A DNA stretch of 64,000 nt, taken from NCBI GenBank assembly GCA_905250115.1, contig CAJNOI010000073.1, forward strand, positions 258,827 to 322,826. The letters are read 5' to 3'. Source of the DNA: Adineta steineri. Lineage: Eukaryota; Rotifera; Eurotatoria; Adinetida; Adinetidae. The notes below the pieces were generated by a model. That model was not told the origin of the DNA and made no database searches. It saw only the letters and a program-made list of their open reading frames with translations. Shown in pieces: positions 26,901 to 39,600 of the stretch (within the stretch, counting starts at the first letter, position 1; every line of letters begins with the position of its first letter). Made by a program: the position numbers and the translations under genes.

Positions 26901-26970
26901 CCTCTCCATATTTTCCAGGTTGTTTACTTCGAGACCATATATTAATAATTGAAAATATATCAAGTGCCAT
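17998..26970 (-). CDS. TGFBRAP1: TGFBRAP1/Vps3-type CORVET subunit
   Basis: Seventeen coding exons in coding order: 26902-26970, 26732-26823, 23237-23342, 23080-23184, 22953-23030, 22796-22903, 22592-22747, 21452-21609, 21061-21400, 20864-21007, 20239-20435, 20026-20176, 19828-19962, 18810-18892, 18610-18751, 18427-18587, 17998-18370. They give 865 residues in one frame (human 860). An N-terminal CNH/citron beta-propeller (opening with IECID and NDLYIGTSDGFVHKF) spans roughly residues 25-290. Then come Vps39-type clathrin repeats (EQIDQLLNQYRLQEALTLAE) and a C-terminal zinc-binding Vps39_2 module with CKHC and a GHVHCAKK end. In animals this protein is the Vps3-like subunit of the CORVET tether that works with Rab5 on early endosomes. 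Two acceptors (before 20176 and 18370) are not the first AG but the only ones keeping frame. Intron 2 is 3389 nt and introns 7 and 13 are about 0.93-0.98 kb; the rest are mostly 50-430 nt. A 5' UTR intron acceptor is likely just upstream of the ATG. Confidence 0.93.
19190..19440. other. Possible SINE-like or other dispersed-repeat fragment in TGFBRAP1 intron 13
   Basis: Within a 935-nt intron there is a stretch with more even base composition. It contains 'gtgttcaaatcttgg', which resembles a pol III B box plus tRNA T-arm, and about 40 nt further on 'accttggacaaagcact', which resembles the conserved core of CORE-type SINEs. I could not find a matching A box or a clear 3' tail, so this is only a candidate. 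Confidence 0.25.
21735..22345. mobile_element. Long fold-back element in TGFBRAP1 intron 7
   Basis: Two arms of about 280 nt are imperfect reverse complements across the whole element: the left begins 'actgacgagggaac' and the right ends 'gttccctcgtaagat'. The inner arms share a long stretch reading 'gtgtccttattgctttggga' and 'ttgaccataactcactccca' in opposite orientation. The loop is at about 22005-22065. It has no coding capacity; an apparent plus-strand frame at 22027-22290 is made by the right arm. It accounts for most of the 982-nt length of intron 7, against about 60 nt for typical introns of this gene. Confidence 0.85.
23343..26731. other. 3.4-kb intron 2 of TGFBRAP1
   Basis: The intron is bounded by GTAAGT at 26731 and CTAG at 23343 and joins a Gly codon (GG|T) in phase. 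Besides the nested frame at 24242-24691 it has only simple repeats ((CTG)n near 23636-23650, (GA)n near 25081-25095, (GAA)n near 26275-26292) and A/T-rich sequence. No other exon is supported. Confidence 0.75.
24242..24691 (-). CDS. Small secreted six-cysteine protein, probably GPI-anchored, nested in an intron
   Basis: A 149-residue intronless frame lying wholly in the 3389-nt intron 2 of TGFBRAP1, on the same strand. Residues 1-24 are a hydrophobic signal peptide (IVILTLLTCILC core), followed by a Gln run (QQQQQQQ). The central part has six cysteines within about residues 52-115 and a helical character. The last 20 residues are Ser-rich then hydrophobic (MFILFFLSFI) with no charged tail, the pattern of a GPI-attachment signal. 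I do not recognise the family; the layout recalls short cysteine-helix surface proteins of invertebrates. Codon use is A/T-ending like its neighbours. A same-strand nested gene needs its own promoter; the A/T-rich 24700-24960 region could serve. Alternatively it could be a chance frame, but signal plus anchor plus even cysteine spacing argue against that. Confidence 0.65.
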   Translation of the reverse strand: MIINRILNLIESIVILTLLTCILCEQQQQQQQSSNQLFHILTSLKPFRSQICQFKFENCIQDSSYADQLDTDCNIYSRLRDCFRSLLDESQCLSSQLKHQYKKAKQNEYEACGVTSSYQSAHSSWYTSSSSKLQTTFRTMFILFFLSFI

Positions 26971-28706
26971 ATCAACTAATAATAAATCTAGAAAAAAATA
27001 AATGTTTACATTCAAAGCAAAATTGAATTAATTAATATAATACTTATACAATTCTATCTAATAGATTTATTTATTACAAGCATAGGAAATTCCACTTATA
27101 GAGATCAATCTGTTTGGAAAAGATACGTTCGTTAAGAAGATGAATAGCGATATATCGGAATCATTGAGTCTGAGTAGAGTAGACTATATTGATAAACTCT
27201 AATTAGATATAAAATACAGGGTATCTCAAAAGTCCGGTGTGAAAGTTCTTTCATATATCTGAAGTTTTGTTTAGCCTAGAAGACCTCGCAAGTCACTTCC
27301 AGAAAACCGTCATATATCACTCAAGAACAAAAAATACTCCTTGATTCATACGATACTAGTAACACGCACTTCTAGTAATTCTTTTCGTTGATATTTTGAT
27401 GTGGCTAGATAGAGATCGTCGAATTCTTTCGAATATTTCATATACAAAGTATTGAGAAAACTAGTAAGAGAAGTCGAAGAAATTTTGTTTTTTAGTGATA
27501 TAGGATAGTTCTTTAGGGATAACTCGCGAGGTCTTCTAGATCAAAAAAAACTTCAGATTCTTCGCTACAATTTAAAAAAAAATTGTTGATGAAGTCAAAT
27601 CTTATGGTGAAAATATATTCACGCCGGACTTTTGGGACACCCTGAACAATTTAGTATTAATTCGATATTCGTACATAAATCTTAAATTTTGCTTATATGA
27701 CAATAATTGATTTTATCTCACAGAAATCACTAGTCTTTTATTTAGAAATCATATTTTAATAATTTAAAAAAAAGCTTCTAAGCATCATCATATAAGACAG
27801 AATAAGATTATAATGAAAAAAAACACGTTGTAAAATTCATCTACCGAATAAAAATTAACAGTTGATTTATACATAATCTAAGAATTTTTCTTATCTGAGT
27901 AATTTACTTGATAATTAAAGCAGCATATTTTAAAAAGATTTAAAATAAAAACAAAAATTTTACTCATCACAGATGATTCTTGTATATCGGAAAAATTTAT
28001 TGGTAGTTTTTTATCCAATCAAAATATATTTTCCAACCTCATTGATTCATCTGCATAGATATCTTATGAATTTTCGACATATTTCATTATAAATATACAG
28101 GTAACTCAAACAAGAAAAAGCCATAAAAATTTTAATAAATTTCATTTATATACATTTATTGATTTTTCTTCTTATATTCTATGACGTCATGCGATAGAAA
28201 TTTTTTTGTATGCGTATTATCATTCATCTAGACTTTTTCTTGTCTTGCATTCTTTCGAAGATTACTTATCTTTTTTTCTTGACATGAAAGTAAATAAAAT
28301 ACATATATGTCAGATTTCTCGATTGATATTTTATTCATTAACAACTTTAATTAATATTGACAAAAGAATAATGAGTATTTGATATGTGAATATCTAAGTG
28401 TATTTTATTGATAGTTTCCCTTTTTACATCAAGTAGTTAGACTTCCTAACCACTACATTAAAGTTTAAAAAAAAGAATATTTCCATTATTATTTTTTGAT
28501 ATGTAATGCGAACAGATGTTTTTTAGTACTTCCTTTTTTTCTTCTCTCTCTATTTGTGGTGATGGGCGTCTTTTTATGAATGTTATGCCTACGTGTTACA
28601 TTCTTTTTTTGTAATTTGATATGCAAAAAATAACATTTTATGTACCAAAATTGATCATGAATGATATTATATTTGATTGATTTCTATTGTAGGTATTTAT
28701 TTGATC
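26971..28706. other. Divergent intergenic region between TGFBRAP1 and vigilin
   Basis: The two flanking genes are transcribed away from each other, so both promoters should lie here. It also carries an inverted-repeat element at 27217-27644. On the vigilin side a splice acceptor (TATTGTAG) at 28692 lies 14 nt before the start codon, so the vigilin 5' UTR is spliced; the upstream noncoding exon cannot be placed. No other coding signal. Confidence 0.6.
27217..27644. mobile_element. Tc1/mariner-like non-autonomous element (428 bp)
   Basis: The left end 'cagggtatctcaaaagtccgg' matches the reverse complement of the right end 'ccggacttttgggacaccctg' with three or four differences. Pairing continues inward (tctgaagtttt and tctagaagacctcgc in both arms), giving arms of about 90 nt. 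CAGGGTGTCCCAAAAGT-type ends are common in Tc1/mariner elements. No transposase frame is present. The expected TA duplication is visible on the left (..ata-CAGGG) but not on the right. Confidence 0.8.
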
Positions 28707-31700
28707 ATGGCTACAGTAACGGATGAGAATTATTTAAGAGAAAATGGTTTAACTGATACAACTGGAATCATTTTGGCATCATCAACAACAAATAAAAATG
28801 AAGTTGATGATGTACCAGATTATAATGAGGCATTTCCTCAATTATCTTCTGGTCAATTAGATATAAATCGTTCGAATACATTTTTTTCTTCATCACCATT
28901 TTCATCATCATTAAATGGAATAGGTAACATGGCTCATACAACATCATCATTACAGTCTTCGATAAAGAATGATGAAGATCGACGACGTAAAATAGGAAAT
29001 TATGAAAAATTAGCTACAACTAAAATTGTAAGTAAAGTTATATTTTTTCGTACTGAATTCAATTTTCGAAGCCATACAAATTTACGCAGAAAGAGATATT
29101 TCATTTGTTTTTTCTTCTTAAGATTGAAATTCCTCCAGAAGAACAACGTATTGCGGATAATTCTCGACGTGCTGCTAATCAATCAACACGTAATAATGGT
29201 GCTAATAATCCATCCATTACTAGTGGACAACCACTACAAAAAATTTGTATGCGAATTCAAAAAGAAACATGTAAACTATTTCTTAAATTTTTATTTTTTT
29301 GGTTATCTAAAATTCCCGTTTTTATTTCAGCTACAAATATAACATTTTTCAATGCAGATCAAAATTTAATTGTTACTATTACCGGTCGACCAGAACAAGT
29401 TCGTTTAGCTCAAGTCCTTATTAGTCGTGAATTACAAAAACCAGTTAAAATTGAAGTAGATATTCCATTGGATTTTCATCGTTTTATTATTGGTCCACGT
29501 GGTTCAATATTAAAATTATTAGAACAAGAAACTTTAACACGTATTGCTGTACCATCACAAGGTAGTCAATCAAATTTTATACTTGTATCAGGCGCAAAAG
29601 ATAATGTGAAATTATGTGAACAAAAAATTCTTGAATTATATCATATACAATTGAATAAAGGTTATGAACGCTTAATAATACCATATCTGTATCATCCATG
29701 GATACGTTATCAATTTGTTAATGAATTACATCGACAATTAAATGTTACTATTGATTTACCACCACCTATTAAACAAACAGATGAAATATCTATACGTGGA
29801 GAACGTGAACCTGTTGAACAAGCTAAAATAAGAATTATGCAATTTTTTAAAAATATGGTAAATATTTTGTTTTCTTAAAGTGTAAAACTGAGACGTAACG
29901 GTTTCTATTAGATTGTAAATTAATCAGGGAATATTTATCGATATTCGAAATTCATCTTGTAATGATTAAGAAAGCTGAAAAGAATTTGTCCCATGAGTTA
30001 TATTTCTAAGAATGATTTGTGTTTTAGGAAGGAAAAATAATGACATTTCCTCTTGAAATTCCATGTGAACAACATCGTTTTATATTGGGTAAAAAAGGTG
30101 CTGGTTTAAAAGAAATTTTTGATAAAACAAATGTTGTTGTTCGTATACCGAATCAAGAAGAAAATTGCTCAACAATTCAAGTTATTGGTGAAACAAATAA
30201 AATTGGTGAAGCTATAACAATGATTTATAAAATGGTAAAATTACTTTTTTTTTTTCAAATTGCGAAATTAATTTTATTTATTTATTTCAAGGCAAATGCA
30301 TTAACTGCTGTACAAATTAGTGCACCGCATTGGATGCATAGTGTTGTTAAAGGTGAACGTAATGCTAATCTTGATATAATACGAAAATCTCATCCAGATG
30401 TACGAATGTATTTTCGTGATGATCATATTGCAATAGAAGGTCCACCGGAAGAAGTTGAACTTGTTCGTAGTCAAGTTCAAACTGTTATTGATGATTTACG
30501 AAATACAAATACAACATATTTAGAAGTTGATATTGATCCTCAATATTATAAGCAATTAATTGGAAAAAATCAAATACGTTTAAGTGAAATACAAGAACAA
30601 ACAAATTGTGATATTAAATTTCCTTTTGATGAAAGTCGTCATGTAAAATTAATGGGTTCAAAAGAAAGTGTTGAAAAAGCCCGACAAATTTTACTTGAAC
30701 GAGTTCAAAAATTGGTAAGAAATTTTTTTAATATAAAATTTATTTATAAAACATTGATTTCATCGTAAACGAAAGCGTTTTATCTATTGAAAGAAAGTAA
30801 TTACACACGTTAGAGTTCCTTCGTGTTTTTCTTTGATTTATTAGTAATCAAAATAGTTTATATGATGCAGATACACTGAAACTCAAACGAATGACATTAT
30901 TTCATACAGAATTATTAGTACTTTTGTATAATTTTCAATGCAGGTCAATTGTTTAAGTTAGAAACATGAACTTCATATTTGATAACTATATAATCATTGT
31001 GTAGATTAATTACGAAAGGCGATATTGATAAGGTTAAATAGTAAAAAGAATCGTTATATCATTTTAAGATGTTAATAAGATTAGCTGATCAACAGGTATT
31101 CAAGGAAAAAACTAAAATTCTTTTCAAATCGTATTTCATGAAGTTCAAAGATAATTTCTTTCTTTATTTTTCTAGTCCAATGAACGAACAACTGGTGTAA
31201 GTATTGATCCACAATATTATCCTCAGATAATTGGTGTTAAAGGTAAAAAATTAGAAGAAGTTCGATCAAAATTTCATAATATTCAAATAACATTTCCTGA
31301 TGCAAATGGTAAAAGTGATAAAGTTATTTTACATGGTGATAAAGAAGATGTTGAAAAATGTTCAAAATTTTTACAACAAAAAATAAAAGATTTATATTCA
31401 ACTGAAATTGAAATTTCAAAACGTTTATATCCTTTATTAATTGGTAAAGGTGGATCAAATATTCAACGTTTACGTGAACAAATGCCTGATGTTCGTATTG
31501 ATATGCCATCGCCAGATGAAACAAAAGATTCTTCACCAATTCGTTTAAATGGTAAAAAACAAGATGTTGATAAAGCTCGAAAACTTGTTGAAGAACATAT
31601 TGCACAATTAAATATTTCAATAGAAAATTCAATTGAACAATATATTACAATTGATCCTAAATGGCACGGTCGTTTCTTTCAAAATAAACGTAAATTATTA

Positions 31701-33687
31701 AATGATTTACAAAAAAAATATGGTGATATGTTAATAAAATTACCTGAACGTAATACAAATTCTGATCAAGTTCTATTACGTGGTCCAAAAGAAACTATTG
31801 AACGTGTACAAAAACGTTTAGAAGAATTAATTGATACATGGCAAAATACAATAACAAAAGAAATGTCTATTCCACATCGTCATTATGGATATTTACTTGC
31901 ACAAGGTGGATTATATATTCAACCATTACAAAAACAACATAATGTTCAAATTAAATTTCCTCCAAGACAAGATTCATCAAAAGATGCTGATCTTGTTCGA
32001 ATAACTGGCCGTTCGGATGATGTTGAAAAAGCTATAGTTGCGTTAGAAAAAATGATACCTGTTGAAGTCACACTTGATATTCCATATGAAGCACATGGTC
32101 CATTAGTTGGTAAAAATGGTAGTCAATTAGAAACATTAATTAAACAATATCCTGATGTACAAATCACATTTCCACCATTAAATTCAACATCAAATATTGT
32201 ACATTTAAAAGGTCAATCGGAACAAGTTGAAGGCTTAAAAAAAGATTTACTTGAACGTTATGAAAAATATCAAATTGATAAACAAGCACGTTCATTTGAA
32301 TTACGTTTTACAATTAAACCGGAATATCGTTCATTAATTAATGGTTTTCGTCGACGAACATATAATAATTTAAAACAAAAATATGATGTTAATATACAAA
32401 TATCAAATAGTCAAATACCATCATCAGCTGTTGTACCAACACCAACAACGAATGCAATTGATACAACACAACCACATGATGATCAACAAGCTATACCACA
32501 AGAAAATCATAATTTATCAACAGAATTACCAGCAAATGATATTGAAATCTTAATCATTGGTTATGAAAATAAAGCATTAGCATGTCGAGATGAAATATTA
32601 AAATTAATTCAAGAATTTGAATCAACAATAACAATGGAAATTGAGATTGATCATCGTATTCATGCACGTATTATTGGTACAGGCGGACAAAAATTACAAC
32701 AAATGATGAAAGATTTTGAAGTTGAAGTTAAATTTCCAAGTAATAATCAAAGTAGTAAAGTACATGTTATTGGTACAAATCAAGAAAAAATTGATGCTTG
32801 TATTGATCATTTATTAATATTAGAAGAAGATTTTCTTCAAGATCTTCCATATAATAAACAAAATGGTTTACAAGCACAAGGTGAATTAAAATTAGGACAA
32901 CAATTATTAAATACACAACAACAAGAAGTACCATTATCAAATAATTTAACAAATATTCAATCAACGAAAAAACCTAATAATAATAAACAACAACGACAAG
33001 CACCATTTAAAGTTAAAAACGCACCATGGACATCAGGAGAACAAAATGGATATGAAAATGAACAACAAGGTACAATGAGAAATGGACATAAGAAATCATC
33101 AAAGAAAGGATCAAATGCACCAAATAAAGATGATTTAGGTAATATTAATTGCAAGAGATCTTCAGTGAATCCTTTTTTTCACTAATTCCTATCAATAACT
33201 AGAACGTTTTTAATATTGCATAGACAATTCTAATGATGATTTGATCTATGATTAAACTCAGTATTTTATCTAACGAGGGGATATGAGACATTTTGCACTC
33301 TCGAGATTTACGTCCTTTACTATTCGTTTGCTCTCCCTCTAGGGATTGTTTTTAACCTCTCGGAGGTAAAATCCTTGATTAAAGTTATATATAACTTTTA
33401 ATACTAACGACATTTTTGTTATTATATTCAGTATGAAAATATGATATCATCAAATGAATATTTGTAAAATTAGTGATATATCGGATACATAAAATATTTG
33501 TTAATATAACTTTATTCATTTTCAAATATTGTTGATGTAAACAATAATTTTTATTTATTATCTAGGCGAATTTCCTACGTTTGCAAATGGTCTTACATTA
33601 ACAACTGATGATAATTCATCACAAGTACACGAAACAACAGTGAATGCAATACCTATCATTTGGGGTCCTTCAAAACGAAACAAATAG
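28707..33687 (+). CDS. HDLBP: Vigilin (HDLBP), multi-KH RNA-binding protein
   Basis: Seven coding exons: 28707-29027, 29123-29270, 29331-29857, 30028-30234, 30292-30714, 31176-33138, 33566-33687; 1236 residues (human 1268). The N-terminus ends its unstructured part with VPDYNEAFPQL, equal to the family DPPTYKDAFPPL motif. KH modules then repeat about every 70 residues, many with recognisable GxxG loops (GPRG, GKKG, GVKG, GKGG, GKNG, GTGG) and a few degenerate (LAQGGL, NGFRRR). The C-terminus has VKNAPWTSG and ends IIWGPSKR, as in vigilin (APWT..., WGPKR). Vigilin binds mRNA and tRNA at the ER and polysomes and supports translation of secretory mRNAs. The ATG follows a 5' UTR acceptor by 14 nt. 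Introns at 29271-29330 (60 nt) and 30235-30291 (57 nt) are multiples of three without a stop, so unspliced forms would stay open. Codons are strongly A/T-ending. Confidence 0.95.
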
Positions 33688-36656
33688 GAATGTGCACTAT
33701 CCCTAACTGTCACGTCGAAAAACTGTGATTTTTGCATTTTTTTCTCTTCTTCTTCTTCTCCTCTTTTTTGTTTTACATTATTTATAAGCCTGTCCGTATA
33801 TGCTCAACTTCTCCGACTTAAAACCCATACTCCATCTGATAAGTCTACTTTCCTCTTCCTAGATATATATATATATATATATATAGTTATTTATTCATAA
33901 ACATACTATTCTTATTATAGGGTTTGTTGTGATTTGCATGTTTATTAGAACATATGAGAGAATAAAAGAATACATAGAAATTTTACGGGTGAACTTTCGG
34001 TTATTATTATTATGCAATATTCTTACATTTTTTTCTCATTATATGTACATACCCATTTCTTTTTTTTTTTTTGGTTAAACCATACTGTTTTTCTTTTCTG
34101 CATTATTTACCAACTATTAGTATAAAACTTAATCGATCTTTTATTCTTTATCCTGTTAAACTTTCTATGTAGGCGTACACGGTCTTAGCTATTGTTATTT
34201 TATTTTCTTTTATTTATCCGGGATAATTTTGTTTTGATCTTGTGTCTTTCTCTGTCTCTCTCTCTCTCTTTTCTTTTTTTTTCTTAACTGAGAATGAACA
34301 TGTGGGTGTTTGAAAAATCTTCATTTGATAGTTGTACGCATTCTAATTCTTCTATTCTATTCATTTTGTTTTTGCTCTTTTAAATAAGATCATTTCATTA
34401 TTATATGAAAACATTGTTTTGTTATGAAACTGTTGTTTGTTCTTCGTTTTGCAGATTTGTGCTCGCACTTTTATCTTGTTGTTTGATTTTTTTTTCTCTT
34501 CCAGAACAAAAAAATAAAAAACGAAACATACGGAAAATTGTTATTGAAAAGATACGGTTACAAGGATGAAAATTTTATATTGTCGAACCATAGATATAGT
34601 GATAGTAAGAACAATAATAATAATCAAGATTCTGTGAGAGATGATTCCCATCTATGAAACATCATATACATATATTATTTTGAAAAAAAGTGACATTTAT
34701 TAATATGGTGAGCGAGAAAATGAGACAGCAACAGATTTTATCACAATACAGTAAGTGGTTATTCTCAATACTCTATATATAAGTACTTGATTTGTTATTA
34801 TTCGTTTACTATGCTTGAATATATATGATAATTTATTTTAATTAATTCTATGGAAATAATATAGAATGTTATCCAAACAAAAAAAATATTTTTATATTTT
34901 CTTATACAGAATAATGATATAAAATATTACTTATCGTGAGACAGGATTCACTTGTTTCATCCTACATATAACCTTGGCAATCGTAACCAGTCATGCACAA
35001 TAACATGTACCTATGATATATACAACTCCAAATATATTTTTTTGAATCGTATTCGTAAATGTTGAAGAATACCGTTTCCCACTATAACAATTTATTTCTT
35101 CGAAAACGTTTTTCATGCAAATTTCTGTCTTATACTGATATTACCTGTGATGAACATACAATTATGATTAGATATGGATATCTTCTAGAAAATTTGATAA
35201 GTAAAATTGATACGGTCATACAAAAAGATGGTTTAAGAAGAAAATGCTCATGAGTAATGAGTATTCTTGTTTTAATTTACTTTATTATATGCCCTACAGA
35301 TTATCAGAAGCTATTGATAAGTATGCATTCCGTATTTTTCTTCTCATTGTATCTCAAGGTATAAATATAATAAGAGATAGAGAAAAGGAGCAAAGTTAAA
35401 TCAATTGTATTTATTGTACTGAATCAAAACATTATCGTGCGTGGGTATAAACGAAAAAAATACGCTTCACTTCATTGTAAATACTTTGTTTTGTATCACA
35501 AATTATCTCGGTATGTGAATACAAAACCAATGAATTAGATTATACGATTAGAGGCTGAATTATAGTGAGTACTCATAGTTCGATTTGAAACGTCAATAAA
35601 ATATTCAAGTTTGATTTAACCTTAGTTTATACAATTGACTGTAGTTTGATTCAGTCAGACTCATTTTCGAAAAAATAGTATCGTTCTTAATTGATGAATA
35701 ACATGCTCATTGAAACTATATCTTAGTTAAGAATAAAAAAGGAGGCAATTATATAGTAATGTTGATTCACAAAAAAACAGAGTTGATAAAAACAAAACCA
35801 TCGAACTATATCGATTACAGGTGATAGGTATCGAGAAAAAAATAGATTGTATAATATGAAAATTATATTTTGTAAATAGGACGAACAGTAAAACTTCGAC
35901 TAGACTTTATTAACAACATTTTTACTTTTCTCAAATATAAAATAAAGATTAAAATCAATCATTTTTGATATAATTTTTAGCTGTCATCGATAATAAATTT
36001 CAAAACTTAGTATATATCCGATTCGGTTCATTTACGACCTTCATAATGAATGGAGTATTATGAGAAACAACATTGATATATAGAGCACAATTAACTTGCA
36101 GATTGTCGCAAACGATCGTAGTTAATCATTTACGATACAAAAAAAATGAAACGATCCACATTTTTGGTATTTATCATAACTGTACAAAAATCAATTCGAC
36201 AAGCAACTATTTTTATGTATATAAAGGTAAGACAATAGTATTTATACGAGTGAGTGAGCATAATCACTGTGATCATTATCGCGTGTGGCTTGCCTCAATG
36301 TATCATACATATTTTATATTTCGTGTGGGAAGAAGAAAAACAATACAATCCACATTCACCTTTTCTCCTTTTATCCGCACATAAAATACACTATGTATTA
36401 TATATAGAAATTATAGATACTATAAAAATATTCAACCAATAGACTAAACATAATTATTGGAAATAGGTAAGGCATATAGTTGTTTTCAGATAAAGATAAA
36501 TATTTTAACTTATCAAATTCTTTCCAGTTGATTATTTTGTATTAATCAAAAAAAGAACGACAACAAAATATATATGTATACAAAGAATATTTTAATTTTT
36601 TTAGATAAATGTGTAAAAACTAGATAATTAATTGATCTATTTAATATTAATAAAAA
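33688..36656. other. Intergenic, probable vigilin 3' UTR then AT-rich DNA
   Basis: T-rich sequence with TTTT and CTTTTC runs at 33730-34500 is likely 3' UTR. (AT)n lies at about 33862-33884 and (CT)n at 34250-34270. Beyond 34600 there is no supported exon; frames at 35059-35253 and 36073-36442 lack codon bias and family resemblance. Confidence 0.55.
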
Positions 36657-39600
36657 ATGCTCAATATACTTCTATTGATAACATCTTTATTAGTTGCAAT
36701 TATGGTTTATGTAATGAAACAACGTTATTTTAAACGTCAAAAAGATGTGCCCGGTTTAGAACCACAATTTTTATTTGGTAATTTATTACAATTAAATGTT
36801 CTTTTTTCACATCGAACATTAACTGATGTTCATAAACAATTACGTAAAACATATGGTGATATATATCAATACTGGAATGGTCCTCGAAGTTATTATGTTT
36901 TTAATAAATTTGAACATGTTATGCATATATTGAATAGTAAACATATGAATAAATATGAACGAACTGATACAGAAATGCATGTTTTTAGACCATTTCAACC
37001 AAATGGACTTGAAGCACTTCGAGGTATGTTCTCTTAAAAATTCATCTTAACTCAAATATATAAATTAGTCGAAATTTGTAGCTTATATTAAAGATCTAAT
37101 GGGGAAACTAGTCAAAGGCGACTACAAATTTCATAGTTAATGAGAAATATGTATGTTTGTAAAGAAAAATTTTCTCTATCGAATGATACATATACCATCC
37201 ACTTCTATTGAGTACCGTAAAAACTGATTTTTGGCTTGATTTCAAGCTAATTATAGACCTGCATCCAACTTTCTTTTGTGTCCGTGAACCCCACTAAAAC
37301 ATTGGTTTGAACCCTTACAATACATCAGTTTGTAAAGAAAACATAAAAGAACAAAATCTTCACCTCAAAAAAAAATTCAATACAAGAAATGAATTATAGG
37401 CAAGAGATTTAGTTGACTCCGATACAGGTCTCTAATTTGCTTGAACTCAAGCCAAAAATCGATACTCAACAGAATTCGATGGTACATATACCATTCAATA
37501 GAGAATTTTTCTCTCTACAAGCCTACCTTTCTCTCATTCCTGGGTCAAAGATTTGTAGTCGCCTTTTCATCTTAGACTTTTTCGTTTGAAAGACTGTCTT
37601 ACAATACAGTCCATTTTTTTAAAGGAAAGAAAAGCGATCAGAAATACAATGACTTGAACAAGTCTTAAAAATTGAATGTTTATATATGAGTGATAATCGC
37701 AGCCATTGTACCGTTGTATGCCCGAAACAAAAATGCTTATAAGTGAGGTTCTGCTCGACCGATTTTAATAAATTTTTTTTTGTTTTATTGGTCTATATAT
37801 GAACATTCACTTCTGAAAAAATCAAGTTTTTATCTGTCTTAGTTTAGGAGATATCGATGCAACAGTACCAAAAATCCCGCTTTTCACGACATATACCGAT
37901 GAAAAACGCTTTTTTTCGACATCTAGTTTTGGCTTTTGTAAACTATTATTTAATCTAAAATTGTAGCGCTCGGCATGAACTTTCAGAATACTTCCTCAAT
38001 ATTTGTTTAAAATGAGTTTTTATAAATAGAGATCATTGATAGAAGAGATGAAGACACTTCTTATTTTCGTGTAGAGCGACATTAAAATGATTGCCTTGTC
38101 ATTTTACGAAATTCGTTTGAGACGAATTTGATTCAGGATGAAAGAGGAAGCAAGGGAAAATACTTTGGCAGTTAAACGGTATTAGTTTTTGAGGTCCTAT
38201 CATTATAGAAAATCACTCGAACTACTAGGAAACACAGTTTTCACACAAAATGTAGAGCGACATTTTGAATTTTGTGATTGCTACAATCCTATGGAAAATA
38301 AACCGTTTGCTATAGAAATTTTATAGTTTTTGTATCTCAACGAGTGGTGTTATATCCCAGAAAAATCAAGAAAAAAAGCCTTTTCGATTAAGAGAAAATT
38401 CAATCTTTCTAAGAAAATGTAGAGCGACATTTTTACAGTAAAATATGTAGAGAGACATTAATTGTTGGAATTAAACGTATTCACTGATCGATTTATGGAC
38501 ACAGCATGTTGAGACCGGTTGTGCATCGATAACTGTTTTATAATGCTAACACTTCTGTATGTCTATCGTATCCAAAAAAAGAATAAAAGATATGTCACAA
38601 AATTTTTCATTAATCTATGCGAAACAAAAATACTTATGATTCATTAGGGGCATAATGAACGAGAAAGAGAAAGAAACAGCGCATTCACTCGTATCATCGT
38701 AGTCTCACGACATCTAACAAAGCGAATCTTGTCGATATCTCCACAGTTAAATATATTTAGTAGACATTTTTCGAAAGGTTTTCATTAACATTATTGTTTT
38801 AAAACAAAAGCTATTTATCACTATTCTAACTTATAGTTGCGGATCTCCACGGTTTCACGAGAAAGTGTAGGGAAACTATTATTTCCATAAGCACTTTAGG
38901 TCACTCTATCAAACGCGACATTCAGCTCCTTCAGATTATAAAATTTATTTTTCTCGATTTTTTTCGTCGAACGGTACAATGGCTGCGATTATCACTCATA
39001 TATATAATAAAAATAATGATTAATCTAACAAATAACATTCTGTGATGTACTAAGCCGTCTGAAAACATGCTCTTTCAAATAAACATTGTACTGAGCGAGA
39101 GAGAAAGATTTTAAGCAGTAAAATCAATTGATAAACATTAATATTATATAATTAATTTTTAGGTCGTCAACATCGATGTTTTGCACGTATTTTATATCCA
39201 CTTTTTCGTAAATCAAGTATGCCACAACATACAGATTTTGCAGTAGAAAAAATCGATGAAGTAATAGCATGTTGGCAAGAACGTATTAAGGATAACAATA
39301 ATTCAAAAGAAACTATTCATACTGATATGAAAGATCAAATGGTAGTACTTGCATTTCATCTTATTATTTCACAATTATGTTCAGGTTATGATTTACAAAT
39401 AATTGGTGATGGAAAAGAAGAACGTGAACGTGCAAATGATATGATTCTATCAATGGCATCAGTTGCTGAACATGCTACAACTATTCTACGATATTCAATG
39501 CCAGAAGCTATTGCATATATTTATCTTCAATTATGTCCATCATATCGACGTGCTGTTCGTGTCATGGATAAAGTCACAAATGAAATTGTTGATTATCTTT

